DNA of 64,000 nt from Tribonema minus (taxonomy: Eukaryota; Sar; Xanthophyceae; Tribonematales; Tribonemataceae): positions 62,001 through 126,000 of the forward strand of contig JAFCMP010000536.1 of the NCBI GenBank assembly GCA_017506865.1, given 5' to 3'. The notes beneath the pieces were generated by a model that was not told where the DNA came from, did no database searches, and saw nothing but the letters and a program-made list of their open reading frames with translations. Of this stretch, positions 34,620 through 44,797 are shown piece by piece. The position numbers and the translations under genes were made by a program. Numbering within the stretch: the first letter of the stretch is position 1; every line of letters starts with the position of its first letter.

Positions 34620-36472
34620 TGAGCTAGCTGGCGGGCGGCGGTTGAGACGTGCTACGCTGCAAGCGGCGGGGGAGGGCGGGGGGGGATGCCTGCAGCCCAA
34701 GCGCAGAGCGGGTTACCGAATTTGCGCGGCGTAGAAGGGCGGCGGCGGAGGTTGCTGCTGTGCTGCAGTCCCCACCGCAGTGGCTGCTGGACTGCGACGC
34801 CTTCAGCAGCGCCAGCATCAGTAGCAGCAGCAGCAGCAGCAGCGACAACACTTAGCTTAACGCCGGCCATTCAGCAAGTGAGGCAGCCTGAGACGTTGGT
34901 TTTCTGCGCCCTGTCTTCAGTGCCGGTTCACGGAGCACTGCCGCGAGTGTCACACCACACTGCCGATGCTGTTGGCCACTGCGCTGCACGCTGCTGCTGC
35001 AGCAGGGCACGTGCTGCGCACGGAGCGGAGGTAGTCGACGCTGTTGTGCGCCCTGCTGAACCTACCAACTGCAACAGCGCTGCGTGACCCCTGCCTATCC
35101 CCAAGCAGCAGTGCAGTGCCTAGAAAACCAGGTCACAGAGCCACATGTTGCGGTCGGTCTGTGGGTCCCTGGCAGTGCAAGGCGTAGCAGCGGCGCCTGC
35201 AGCTCTGTCACAGTGACATCAACAACGGATACTACTTGCGCTGGCGTTGAAGCGTTGGCAGCACGTGCAGCTACCCCGCGGCTACAACACCATGGCAGGC
35301 ATACAGACGCCAGATCTGGCACCAAGATGCAGCCACCGGCAACGCTGCTGCATGCACATCTGGCAGCGGCAGCGGCAGCGGAGGGGCACAGGTGATGATG
35401 GCTGCCGCGACAGCAGCTCATGCCGCTTGTGCGCATGCGTGCTGCTATATCTTGTACGCACGGTAGCTGCACAAGTGAAGGTGCACCGCCGCACACCGCC
35501 GGCTCACAGCGTAGGTGCGGTTACGAGCGCATCATCGGCTGTTCTGCTGCGGTGCTGATCACTGGTTTGGTGCTGCTGCTGCATGGCTCCGCTCGCCATT
35601 GCAAAAGCAAGCCTCCAAAACTGCTCTAGACTGTACAGTCGTCCACCCGCATCCAGCGGCATTTTTTGTTTGCTTGAGAGTGCGCTTCCGGAGAGTGCTT
35701 GGATCGCTGACCGCAGGCCTCCCATCTTGTTCAGTCAGAAGACGGCTGGTGCCAGCATCATTTGAAGCTGCGATTTGCGCATCAGATTGCCTTCACTGCC
35801 GCAGCCGCGCACACACACAAGCGCCACCAATTCCATCATCTGGCAATTCAGTCCTCCCAGCCTTCCACCGCGCGTCAGGCACTGAAACCATGCATGTCTG
35901 TCAGCCAAGACTGTCCCTCCCCCCAGACACATCCTCGCTGCACAAAGGCTGCAATCAGCGGCCGTGCGCTCGTGCAGTAGGTCTGAAGACACTATACAAG
36001 CGCCATTCCGCTCGGCTGTAGTTTTTGTTGGTGTGTTGGTGCTGCTGTTCTGTTGCCATTTGCACGAGACGATGTTGACATTTCTGGTTGTGGCCAGCAT
36101 TGCCTTTTTGTGCTCACATCTGTGCAGTGGTGTGTCTGTGCAGTGGTGTGAAGTGCATTGGGCTGTACGACACCCACGCCATAGCTTGAGTCCTCCTCGC
36201 GCAACAACTTGTTGTGTCAACATTGTGCACGAGACATTGCTGAAAAGAACACATGTATTTAATTGCAGTTGCAGTTTTCACCTGAAGACTACATGTGTGC
36301 GTGCAAATTTGTCCCCCGGGCCCCTCCCCTTCCCCCTATTTGACCCTTGGGATATAGGGGGGTATGTAGGGGGGAGTCCCAGGGGACAAACCTGCAGGAC
36401 GGTAACACCTGGAACGGTTCAAGAAACGGTTGAAGTTCGTGGAAGTTGGCTGTGTGTTGCGCCAGCCTCGTA
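34620..36472. other. Intergenic region without recognised gene
   Basis: GC-rich near 34620-35560, with GCAGCAGCAG microsatellites (around 34810-34850) and only short Ala/Arg-rich open frames in competing frames. No domain or phased exon chain was found. It probably includes a long 3' UTR and the CEP131-like promoter. An imperfect inverted repeat is listed separately. Confidence 0.4.
36308..36390. repeat. Imperfect inverted repeat, 83 bp
   Basis: The arms begin TTTGTCCCC..GGG and end with the complement CCC..GGGGACAAA. The inside is C-rich on the left and G-rich on the right (CCCCCTA against TAGGGGGG). It could fold as a hairpin about 80 bases upstream of the CEP131-like start codon. Confidence 0.65.
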
Positions 36473-39400
36473 ATGACCTCTGTAGCGTCTGGAAGGAGCG
36501 GGAGCAGCACTCAAATGACTGCTCGCCGGCGAGAGCCGCTCGTAAGTCGCAACATGGCCTCCGGCAGCAAGAGCAGAAAGCGATCTTTGACTGCTGGTGA
36601 AGCCAAGGATGCGCTGCTAAAGCTGCAGCTTGAACTGGAGGACTCCAACCAGGCTTTGCAGCTGTTGAATGACGCCGTAGGTCGAGAGGGCGTGCAGCTC
36701 AAAGAGGACTGCGAAAATGATGAGCAGGCCTGGCGTGCTGAAATGGACAGACGGGACGGAGCGCACAAAGAGGAGGCGGGACAGGCTCTGGAGAGGATAG
36801 ACAAGCTGCTGAGGAGCAAGCAGGACCTGTCCGCAGATGCCAAGGCCCTACTGGACCAGGTACATGATTTGTTGACTATGCTGTGTCATGCCCTGTGCAG
36901 CAGCAGCAGCAGCAGCAGGCAGTAATTTTGATGGATGCAGTTCTTCAAGCACCTGCCGACTGGTGCTTTGAGGCATGCGTGAAAGCTGTGCAATCAGTTC
37001 CAAACCAAACTCAAATGTATTGCAAGTGCTGACACAGCAACGCTCAGCAACTCAAACCACGCCTCCCTCCTCAATACAACGCGCATGCACACACGTGCCT
37101 CAGGTGAAAGCGGAGCGCGCAGAGACGGCAGAGGCGGTGCGCAGCGCAGTAGAGTCCGCTCAGGCGGAGCTGGAAGCAGCGCGCGGCACGTGGTCCGAAG
37201 GGGAGGCGCTGAGACGCGAGCGTTGGCTGGAGATGAAGACGCGAGAGATCCGCGAGAACACCATGCGCGGCCTGGAGCCTGAGGTAGGTATGTATAGTTG
37301 TGTAGTTCGACTCGTGGCCAATTGCCGCAGCAGCGGCGACCACGGTCATTGGTGGAAGGCATTCAATCTGACGGCTAGCCACACCTTGTCATCTAGGCCT
37401 CTACAATCTTTTGTTCGTTTTTATGTATATGTATGTAGGCATTGCCATGTTTTATGGGAGGGTGCCTGCAGAGTGCATGGCGAGGTGGTGGGAGAGGCAT
37501 GTGCGCAAGGTTTGCGCTGCGTTTTACATGCAGCGCTGCTGTTGCAGTTTGTGGTGCTGCTGCTGAGTGGTGCTGCTGGAATTCATATGCTGCATTCGTG
37601 CACCAGTGCTGTCGCTGCTGCTGAGGGCGGCTGCTGTGACTCATCACTGAAAGGAAAGGAGGCATGGCCAGAATCTCACTGTGCTCTGATGATAATGATA
37701 CTCTTGAAGTACATCTGCTGTATGCGCTTTACCGCGCATCTCCCTTCCTACATGCTCGAATCCTAGCCTACAACCCTAGCAGTGTGGTAGTGCTTGTCGC
37801 TGAGCACTGTTACCAGCAGCACTTGCTATGTGCCGAAAACACGTCAAGCCATTGATGCAGGGCTCTTTTGCGCGTTGTGATGCCTTTGCTCAGCAGTTTC
37901 TTCGCAGGCACGCAAACACAGTCAATGAGGCACAGAGGCGTGTGTTACATGGCGAAACAGCTAACCCTAACCCTAACGCATCACAGACTGTGTGGTGCGT
38001 GCGGCTGTCATAGACTAACTCTGGCCCAAATCCTAACCCCATGCGGTGCATGCGTATGATGACAACGCCACAGAGATAAGTGAGGGCGCTTCATAAGCAT
38101 GACACAATCACCTTTACTTGGTTGAATGGTCTACGGATGTTGACAGCAAACACATACTTCTACTCAACACTCAATAAAACTGAACCACGTATTTATATGC
38201 TGCGAACGCGCGCGAAGGCGGAGTGCCTGTGACAACAACTACTGTACGACTTCAAGCATCGTAGTCAGAACCTCATGTTGCATGACAGAAACCCCTGAAA
38301 CGCTGCAGTACATTGTGCAGTCAGTAATCACTGACTGAAACCTGCGGATGTATCATTGAATTTTGTCTACAGCATAATGAAAAAACTTGCACGCTGCATG
38401 GTGTGGTAGCAGTGATTTCCCCATTTGAAGTGCATGAGAATCACCAAGTGTTAACGCTGCAGCACACACGCAGGTGGAGTGCACCATGGTACCAACAATA
38501 GTCATCATGGTAGCGAACACATCAAACAGTCCTGATGTTGAAAGCGCTTGGATGATGCGAATGCGCGCCATGCATACCTACCGCATCAGGTGGAGCGCAT
38601 CATGGCGCGCCACGAGGCGGACGGCACCGCCGCCGCCTCTGAGCACCGCGACAGAATGGCAGCGCTGAGAGAGGCAGCGGCAGCGCAGGCCGAGGCAGCG
38701 GCGGCGGCAGAGAAGGCGCGGCTGCGGGGCGAGGCGGATGCGCGGGGTGGCAGTGCGCGGAGCGCTGCTGCGGAGCGCCGCGCCGCGCTGGCGGAGGAGC
38801 ACTCACAGCAGGTATGTAGGGTATGCAGTTGGTTTTGGGTAGGTATTGCGGTTGACAGCATATGTGGCAGTGCTCGGAGCGCTGCTGCGGAGCGCCGCGC
38901 CGCGCTGGCGGAGGAGCACTCGCAGCAGGTATGTAGGGTATGCAGTCCATTTTGGGTAGGTATTGTTGTTGTCAGCTAATACGTGGCAGTGCTCGGAGCG
39001 CTGCTGCGAAGCGCCGCGCCGCGCTTGCGGAGGAGCACTTGCAGCAGGTATGTAGGGTATGCAGTCGATTTTGGGTAGGTATTTGTCGTTGACGACATAT
39101 GGATTGCAGTGCTTGGAGCGCTGCTTCACGTGGTGTTTCTGTGAGTGCAGCAGCACCGCTGGCATGTGCTAGGGTTAGGGTTAGTTCAGTGTGACATAAC
39201 AGTGATGATCTATACACAGGGTACTTGATTGTAGTGTATACATGTATGCTTTGAAGTACTTGCGGAAGTACAACACAGAAGGCAGGCACCACATGGGGCA
39301 CAGCATCCTGCGTGCTGATCGACAGATTGTTGCATTTAAGTAATTTGAATGATGCGCGGGACTTGCACATAGAATTTGCGTCAGCCATGTGAGCAAGTAC

Positions 39401-42400
39401 GCTATGTAGTGGCAGTGTCCTCTTGAACAATCGGGCTGTGGTGACAACCAGTTGCTGCATGCGCTTGGAAGCTCTGAGAAGCCTTAGACTGCCGCCAGCT
39501 GAAAGCGACGCTGGACAGCACACGTGAGAGCATTAATAAGGCAATTGTGGCTAACCACACCTTGTCAACTAGAGCTCTACAAACCTTTGATTCGTTTCCA
39601 TTGATACATGTATACATACTTTGAGAAGTACCGCGACTCCCAACACGGCATGGCGGCCTTGGCATTACCAGCGCCTGCGACATCGCTGATGCTGCGTATG
39701 TGGCGGGCACGTTGCAAGCGCTGCAACCAGCATCCTCTGGATGGGCGGGGGTGCTGCAGCAGGCGGCTCCTCCAGCGGCTGCAGGAAACGCTGCTGAGGA
39801 TGCGGCAACACAAGCGGCACCGGCAGCAGCGGCAGCAGCACCCGCACCAGCAGCATCAGCAGCGGCAACTGTTACAGCGGCAGCGGCGGTTGCCAGTGGA
39901 GGCGCGACCGCTCCGGCAGCGGCAACTGCATCAGCGGCTGGCCGCGCTTATGGCGCAGCCATTCCGGCAACACACGACGCAGCTGCCGCTGGATCAGGGG
40001 CCGCGGAGGCAGCACAGGCGGCACCAGCGGCAGCAGCAGCAGCGGCGGCGCACGGCGCAACTACTCCGGCGGCAGCAGCAGCGGCGGCAGCAGCAGCTGC
40101 TCCAGCATCAGAGGCTGCTGCAGCAGCGGCAACACATATTGCACCTCAAGTGGCCTCGGCGGCATCACTAACTGCAGCATCAACAGCAGCGGCTGCGGGC
40201 ATAGGCAACACAGCTGCTACAGGCCCTACTAGCCTAAGGGCTGCTGCAGCACCTGCAACAGGAGCAGCGTCGGCAGGCGGCGCCGCAACCGTGCCGGCTG
40301 CGACAGCGGCAATGGCGGTGGCAGCGGCCAATGCAGCAGGTGCTGCACCAACACCTGCGGAAGCAGCAACACCACTGGCAGCAGCAGCAACGGCAGGCGG
40401 CGCAGCTGCAGCACCAGCGCACGCAGCAGCGGCAGCCGTCAATGCAGGCGCTGCGCGTTCCACACCAGCAATGCTACAAGGCGCAGCAGCAGCAGAGGTG
40501 GCGCGCCTGCCCCTCATGCGGACGATCGCCACAGCTGCCACATCTCTACGTGCAGCAACAGGTGACAAGCTGGAACATATACTGCCACCAGCGCTAACGC
40601 CACTGCAGCAGCAACCACCTACGCAGCAGCCGCCACTGCGGCCGACAGCAGGTGGTGGCACTGGTGCGGATGCTGCTTGCGTACTTGACGCCAGTGCTCT
40701 GCAGTTGCAGTGTAGCCTGAAGCGCCCCAATCAGAGTGCGCTTGCAGATGCCGCCGCTACCGAGCTTGCAGATAAGGTGGAAGCGGACGTGCAACAGCTG
40801 CCGCAGGGCACGCAACGCACGCAAGCACTTGCTCGATTCTGGTCGCAGCGCCACATGCACTCGATCGGCATGGCATTCCTCAACGAGCCCATGTACTCCA
40901 CAACGGCTTCGTTTGATGGCCTATCCTGGCAGCTGGCCGTCAAACGCGCCATCGGAGTAGAGGAGCAGACGGCAGGCTGCAAGCTGTGCGGGAAGTCGCC
41001 GGGCGGCACCCTGCATGCACGGCTGTGTCAAGCGCCACGCGTCAAGGCGCACGACACCATCGTCCACAATAGCGTCAAGAGGGCCACGCAGCGCATCCTG
41101 CGGCAATACCTCAAAACGGGACTGGTGGACGAGGACTACACGCCGTTTCTGGGGTCCGCCGGGCGACCGGGGCGTCGCAGAATGGACATCGTGCTGCCTG
41201 CCGACGCCTTCCCGGTGACCGGCTACGACGACCCGACACGCCACCTACCGCTCATGGTGGACGTTACCTGCTTCGAGGCACAGGTGGCGTCGCGGGCGGC
41301 GAAGACTGCAGCAGACCCCGAGCGATGCTGCCGCGACCAAGAGGCCGCCAAGACTACCCACTATTCTGGTCATTATGATCAGAAATGCTACAAACTTGCC
41401 ACTTTGGCAATAGGGTCATTTGGCAGCATCGGGGAGCAGGGGCGGAAGCTGCTGGAGGCTGTGGCGACGGAGTATGCCAGCAGGATGTCAGTGCCCGGAG
41501 GAGCGCGCCCTAAAGCTCTCAAGGGCATCGCCCTGGCGCGCTTACGCTCGGCACTGTCGGCAGCGCTCCACATGGCGTACTCTGGCCGTGTCATGACACA
41601 CATGGCAGAATCCAGGGGGGGGGGGCACATGGAGGAGGACGAAGGGGAGGACCCCGAGATGCCATTTGGCGGCGGCGCCGTTTGAGTGGTTGTCGTTGCG
41701 ACACTTTCAGACTGTCATACGAGATGTAGATTCCTTACAGCTAGATGCCAATCATCTGGGCTTTTTCGCGCCCTGAGCGAGAATTAATAAAAAGTACCTC
41801 ATGTACACGCAGTCATCAAGTACCCAAGTATGCAGTTTCACAACACAATGCGATGACCCTATCTTTTATCGTGCTCTTGATGCCATGGCACCTGGTTCAC
41901 GTGGTGTGCACGAGTGCAGCGCCACAAAGATTTATGTGCCAGTGCTGCTGCTGAGTTCAGTGTGACATAACAGTACTGATTAATACACATGGTATTTGGT
42001 TGACACGTGTTTTGAAGTACCACCCCACAGGTAGGCACCACTTGTAGGCTCACAAAACATTGCGATGGCCCTTCGTTCTATCGCGCCCTTGATGCCATGG
42101 TGCGCATGCAGCTGGAGCGCCTGTCAGCCAGGCTGGAGGAGGAAGGTCGCGTGTTGCGCCAGTGGCACCAGGAAGAGCTGGCTCGGCTTGAGGCACGCTC
42201 TGCGAGTGACTCTGCCAAAGCCAAGTGAGTGTAAGCCATGCACACGTAACCCTGACCCTAACCCTTGCCTTGTGCCGGTTGCTCAATACAGTTTGTTCAT
42301 TGAGATGTGTCGTTGAAGTCGGCTGCAGCAGCCCTTGCAGGCACAAAGAGTGCGAGCCCTGCAATATCCTTTTGTATTACCACATTGTCCGTCACATCTT

Positions 42401-44192
42401 ACATTTTGGTCTCCGTTTCTGGTTGATGAGTGAAAGTTCAAGTTCAGCCTACTTGATGTTTCTGGACCATGTCATCTACTGAAAAGATGGTTCAGGACCG
42501 TTGCTGCGAATCATAACCCCCCTTGCGCCCGCCTACCACTCTGCATGCATGGATCATCGCCACACCCTCACTCACGCCCGACTGACATCCAAGCTCCCTA
42601 GCGCCGCTACCACTGCTGCTGCTGCTGCTGCCGCTGATCGCTGCTGCTGCGCGCTGCTGATCGCTGCTGCTGCGCACTGCTGATCGCTGCCACCGCAGAG
42701 CCGCTGCCGAGCGCCGCCTCCGCGAGCTGCACGACAGGCTGGCCGCCGAATGCGACAGCGCGCTGCAAGAGCACGCAGCAGCGCTCGCCGAGCTGCGCGA
42801 TCGTGACAGCGCTCAGAGGCAGGCGTGGCACCGCTCAGCGGCAGCAGCGCTCGGCCCTGACGCTCCCGCGACGGAGGAGGAGACGGCGTTGGAGGCCAAG
42901 GAGGTGGCAGCGCTCCGGCGCGCGCGAGACGTGCGCATACAGGTGAGGCGGGGGGGAGGGGGGGGGCGGGGGGGGTAGTGTTGCGGTGGCGGCTACTTGT
43001 GTACTAGGAGGAAGTATTTGTTCTTGGTGAGTTGCGCACATGGGGCTACTGCGCTTTTGAGCGCTGCTGCTGTGATGGCAGGCAGTATTGTGCTTGTTCT
43101 AGGTGCGTGTGTGTGACACTGTGTGTGTGTGTGTCTTGTGGCGTGCGCAGCTGCTGCACAGCTGATCTCACCCCCCTCTCAAGGGCTTGAGCACTGCTGC
43201 GGTCAGGTCTATCTTGCGTCTGTTCTCAGTGTGCGCGTCCATATGCGCGGGAGGACGCACACAATCTGGCTGGCGGCGCTGCCTGTTGCGTTACAGCTGT
43301 GCACATGCAGCGGCTTCAGGGGGCCGACCCGGAACCCTGCATTTCATGAAGGTCTGTTGTAAGCCAGTGCTCTCGCATCGCATAGTCTATGAACCCTGCA
43401 CTTGATGACGGTGTGCTGTAACCCAGTGCTCTTGCATCGTGTACACGTGCAGGAAGCGGACCGTCGCGTGCTCTCGCATCGCATGCTTCATGAGTTCTGC
43501 ACTTGATGAAGGTCTTCTGTAACCCAGTGCTCTTGCATCACATACACGCGCAGGGAGCGGTCCGTCGCGTGCGCCGCGAAGCCAGAGACGCGGCCGCAGC
43601 CGCCACGGCGCGCGCCGCGGCAGAGGCAGCGCGCGACGAGGAGAATTTCGTCGCAGCGGAGCGCGCCGCCACCGCAGGCGCCGCGCGCTGGAACGCCGAG
43701 GAGGCAGCAGCGGCGGACGGAGAAAGGGCCGCGGCGGCGGTGCGAGCGGACGCCGCGGCGCGCGTCGCTGACTGTGCGGGGCGGCAGCGCGCCGCGGAAG
43801 AGGCGGCGCGGGCGGCGGGGGCGGCGGCGCGGCGCGAGGGCGCGGCGGCGGAGGAGCAGGCGGCGGCGGCGCGGCGCGCGGGGGCGGCGGCGGCGGAGGA
43901 GTCGCGGCGCGGCAACGCGGCGCTGGCGGCGCAGGCGCGCGATGCTGAGGAGGCGCGCGCGCAGGTGCAGGCAGAAAACGGGGCTGCGGTGGCGCGGCTG
44001 CGGCGCGCACATGAGGACGGTTTGGTGCGGCTGCATGAGGAGGTCAAGGCGCAGTTGGAGGCGCTGGACGAGGAGGCTGCGCGGCTTAAGGAGGGTGTGA
44101 GGGAGGCAGAGGTGCGGGTGGCGCACAACCGGCGACTGCTGGCCAAGTACGCCCGGTCTGCGGAGGACACTACGACCAGCGCTGCGTCTTAA
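36473..44192 (+). CDS. CEP131: CEP131/AZI1-like centriole-cilium coiled-coil protein
   Basis: Six exons, all in phase: 36473-36859, 37104-37283, 38590-38811, 42112-42224, 42699-42942, 43554-44192; 594 aa. The protein is almost entirely charged, Ala/Glu/Arg-rich coiled coil. The segment RWLEMKTREIRENTMRGLEPE, joined across the exon 2/3 junction to VERIMARHEADG, closely resembles the conserved CEP131 core (ERW..KT.KIKE.T..GLEPE..K...RH). ERRLRELHDRLAAE in exon 5 also fits. CEP131 is a centriolar-satellite and ciliary transition-zone protein, so this implies a flagellate stage. It is shorter than animal CEP131 (over 1,000 aa), which has a long disordered N-terminus. The third intron (3.3 kb) contains a retroelement. 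The assignment rests on remembered motif similarity in a coiled coil, so a paralogue is possible. Confidence 0.72.
37313..37428 (+). mobile_element. SINE-like repeat copy 4
   Basis: Plus-oriented copy: GTGGCCAATTGCCGCAGCAG, CGACCACGGTCATTGGTGG, GGCTAGCCACACCTTGTCA, ending CTACAATCTTTTGTTCGTTT. It starts only about 30 bases after a CEP131-like donor site. Confidence 0.75.
38752..39125 (+). repeat. Tandem copies of a CEP131-like exon 3 end plus donor
   Basis: The exon end at 38811 (GCGCTGGCGGAGGAGCACTC..CAGCAG|GTATGTAGGGTATGCAGT) is repeated with pseudo-donors after 38928 and 39047, spacings 117 and 119 bp. A fourth fragment (GTGCTTGGAGCGCTGCT) follows. The first intronic copy is still in frame with the exon, so read-through would add a 39-aa repeat. 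Confidence 0.9.
39543..39603 (+). mobile_element. SINE-like repeat copy 5, 5'-truncated
   Basis: Only the conserved 3' part is present: GTGGCTAACCACACCTTGTC, ACTAGAGCTCTACAAACC and TTTGATTCGTTTCC. It sits about 30 bases upstream of the LINE-like insertion. Confidence 0.7.
39633..41685 (+). pseudogene. Retroelement ORF fragment: RT thumb, Ala-rich linker, CCHC and endonuclease-like domain
   Basis: The frame is open from the element's left edge to TGA 41685, with no ATG near the start. After the LPxRHGGLGI reverse-transcriptase landmark comes about 270 residues of Ala-rich linker encoded by GCA/GCG repeats. Then follow a CCHC-type finger (CKLCGKSPGGTLHARLC), HNSVKRATQRILRQYL, GRRRMDIVLP, LMVDVTCFEAQ and KCYKLATLAIGSFG. 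The order zinc finger, R-x-D-I, D-V-T, K-x-Y resembles the restriction-like endonuclease of R2/NeSL-type LINEs. The reverse-transcriptase catalytic core is absent, so the copy cannot be autonomous. The intact frame suggests a recent insertion, or that the terminal part was kept. Confidence 0.7.
39633..41791 (+). mobile_element. 5'-truncated non-LTR-like retrotransposon (RT end plus restriction-like endonuclease)
   Basis: Bounded by AAGTACC on both sides (39626-39632 and 41792-41798), read as a target-site duplication. It is inserted in the third intron of the CEP131-like gene, in the same orientation. It begins inside a reverse-transcriptase C-terminal segment (RLPTRHGGLGI, ADAAYVAGTLQAL), so the polymerase core is missing. 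It ends with an AATTAATAAA tail. Confidence 0.75.
41837..42101 (+). repeat. Duplicated segment upstream of CEP131-like exon 4
   Basis: 41837-41887 and 42052-42101 share CACAA.ACA.TGCGATG.CCC, TCTATCG/TTTATCG and CTTGATGCCATGG. The second copy ends in the acceptor of exon 4. In addition, about 41955-42045 resembles 39187-39295 (TCAGTGTGACATAACAGT, TTTGAAGTAC, GGCACCAC), on the other side of the retroelement. Confidence 0.65.
43340..43575 (+). repeat. Tandem copies of the CEP131-like exon 6 acceptor and exon start
   Basis: CCCAGTGCTCTTGCATC, ACAC, GCAGGRAGCGG.CCGTCGCGTG occurs near 43422-43472 and again at 43523-43573. The second copy is the real acceptor (CAG|GGAGCGGTCC). An older fragment (GCCAGTGCTCTCGCATCGCAT) lies at about 43363-43383. 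Spacing is about 101 bp. Confidence 0.85.
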
Positions 44193-44797
44193 ATGCATTG
44201 AATGCTGAGCATCATCACTGCTGTGCAAAATGGACTGTTGTGTCTGCTAGCTGGGCTCAGCCTCATGTATGAAGTACATGAAGTACAGTCGAAGATTGAA
44301 GGGCGCCACTTGACGACAGGTCCACGGTGAACAACCCCCAGGTTCTGAGCCGTTCAAGCTGCTGAATCGCTGTCAAGATCCTTGAAGATCTTCCAGAGTT
44401 GTAGACCCTAAGATCTCGAGGAATTGACCATAGTGAGCTAAAGAGTCGACGACGGTGAATGGCACCTGACGGCGCTGCTTGACAACACCTTCGAGCACGC
44501 AGCCTACGAGCCATTGACTGCATGCTCATCATCAGGTCGCATGAATCCAAGAAGTCCTTGCGCATTGCTAAGCTGGCGGTGGGGGCAGAGAATCGAGCTG
44601 CAAGAAGCGCAGGGATCAGCAATGTTTTGCTAGCTGCCCATGCAGCCCATGCATGAATGCGTCACCAACTGCAGGCAAATAGGCAGCGAAGAGTTTTTTG
44701 CGGACTAAAAAAAAAGAGTAGCCCCAGGAAACATGTGAGATCGTTTTTGCCCACTCCGCGGTTGGCGAGCAAGGGAGGAGTGCAGCAGGGCTGGGGC
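44193..44797. other. Intergenic region
   Basis: About 600 bases between the CEP131-like stop and the next gene. A minus-strand open frame (44263-44622) is protein-like in composition, but it has no recognisable domain and no phased partner exon. It is left uncalled. Confidence 0.35.

Noticed and set aside
34686-36021. Several plus-strand Ala/Arg/Ser-rich open frames
   Set aside because: They overlap in competing frames in GC-rich sequence and show no domain or splice-phased continuation.
39626-41990. LTR retrotransposon interpretation of the flanking similar segments at 39187 and 41955
   Set aside because: The segments are short and degenerate, and lie outside the AAGTACC duplications. They fit intron duplication better than LTRs, and the coding domains are non-LTR-like.
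43780-44190. Arg/Pro-rich proteins on both strands over CEP131-like exon 6
   Set aside because: Shadow frames of the GC-rich coiled-coil coding sequence.
44263-44622. Minus-strand 119-codon open frame
   Set aside because: No recognisable motif, no phased neighbouring exon and no sign of selection.
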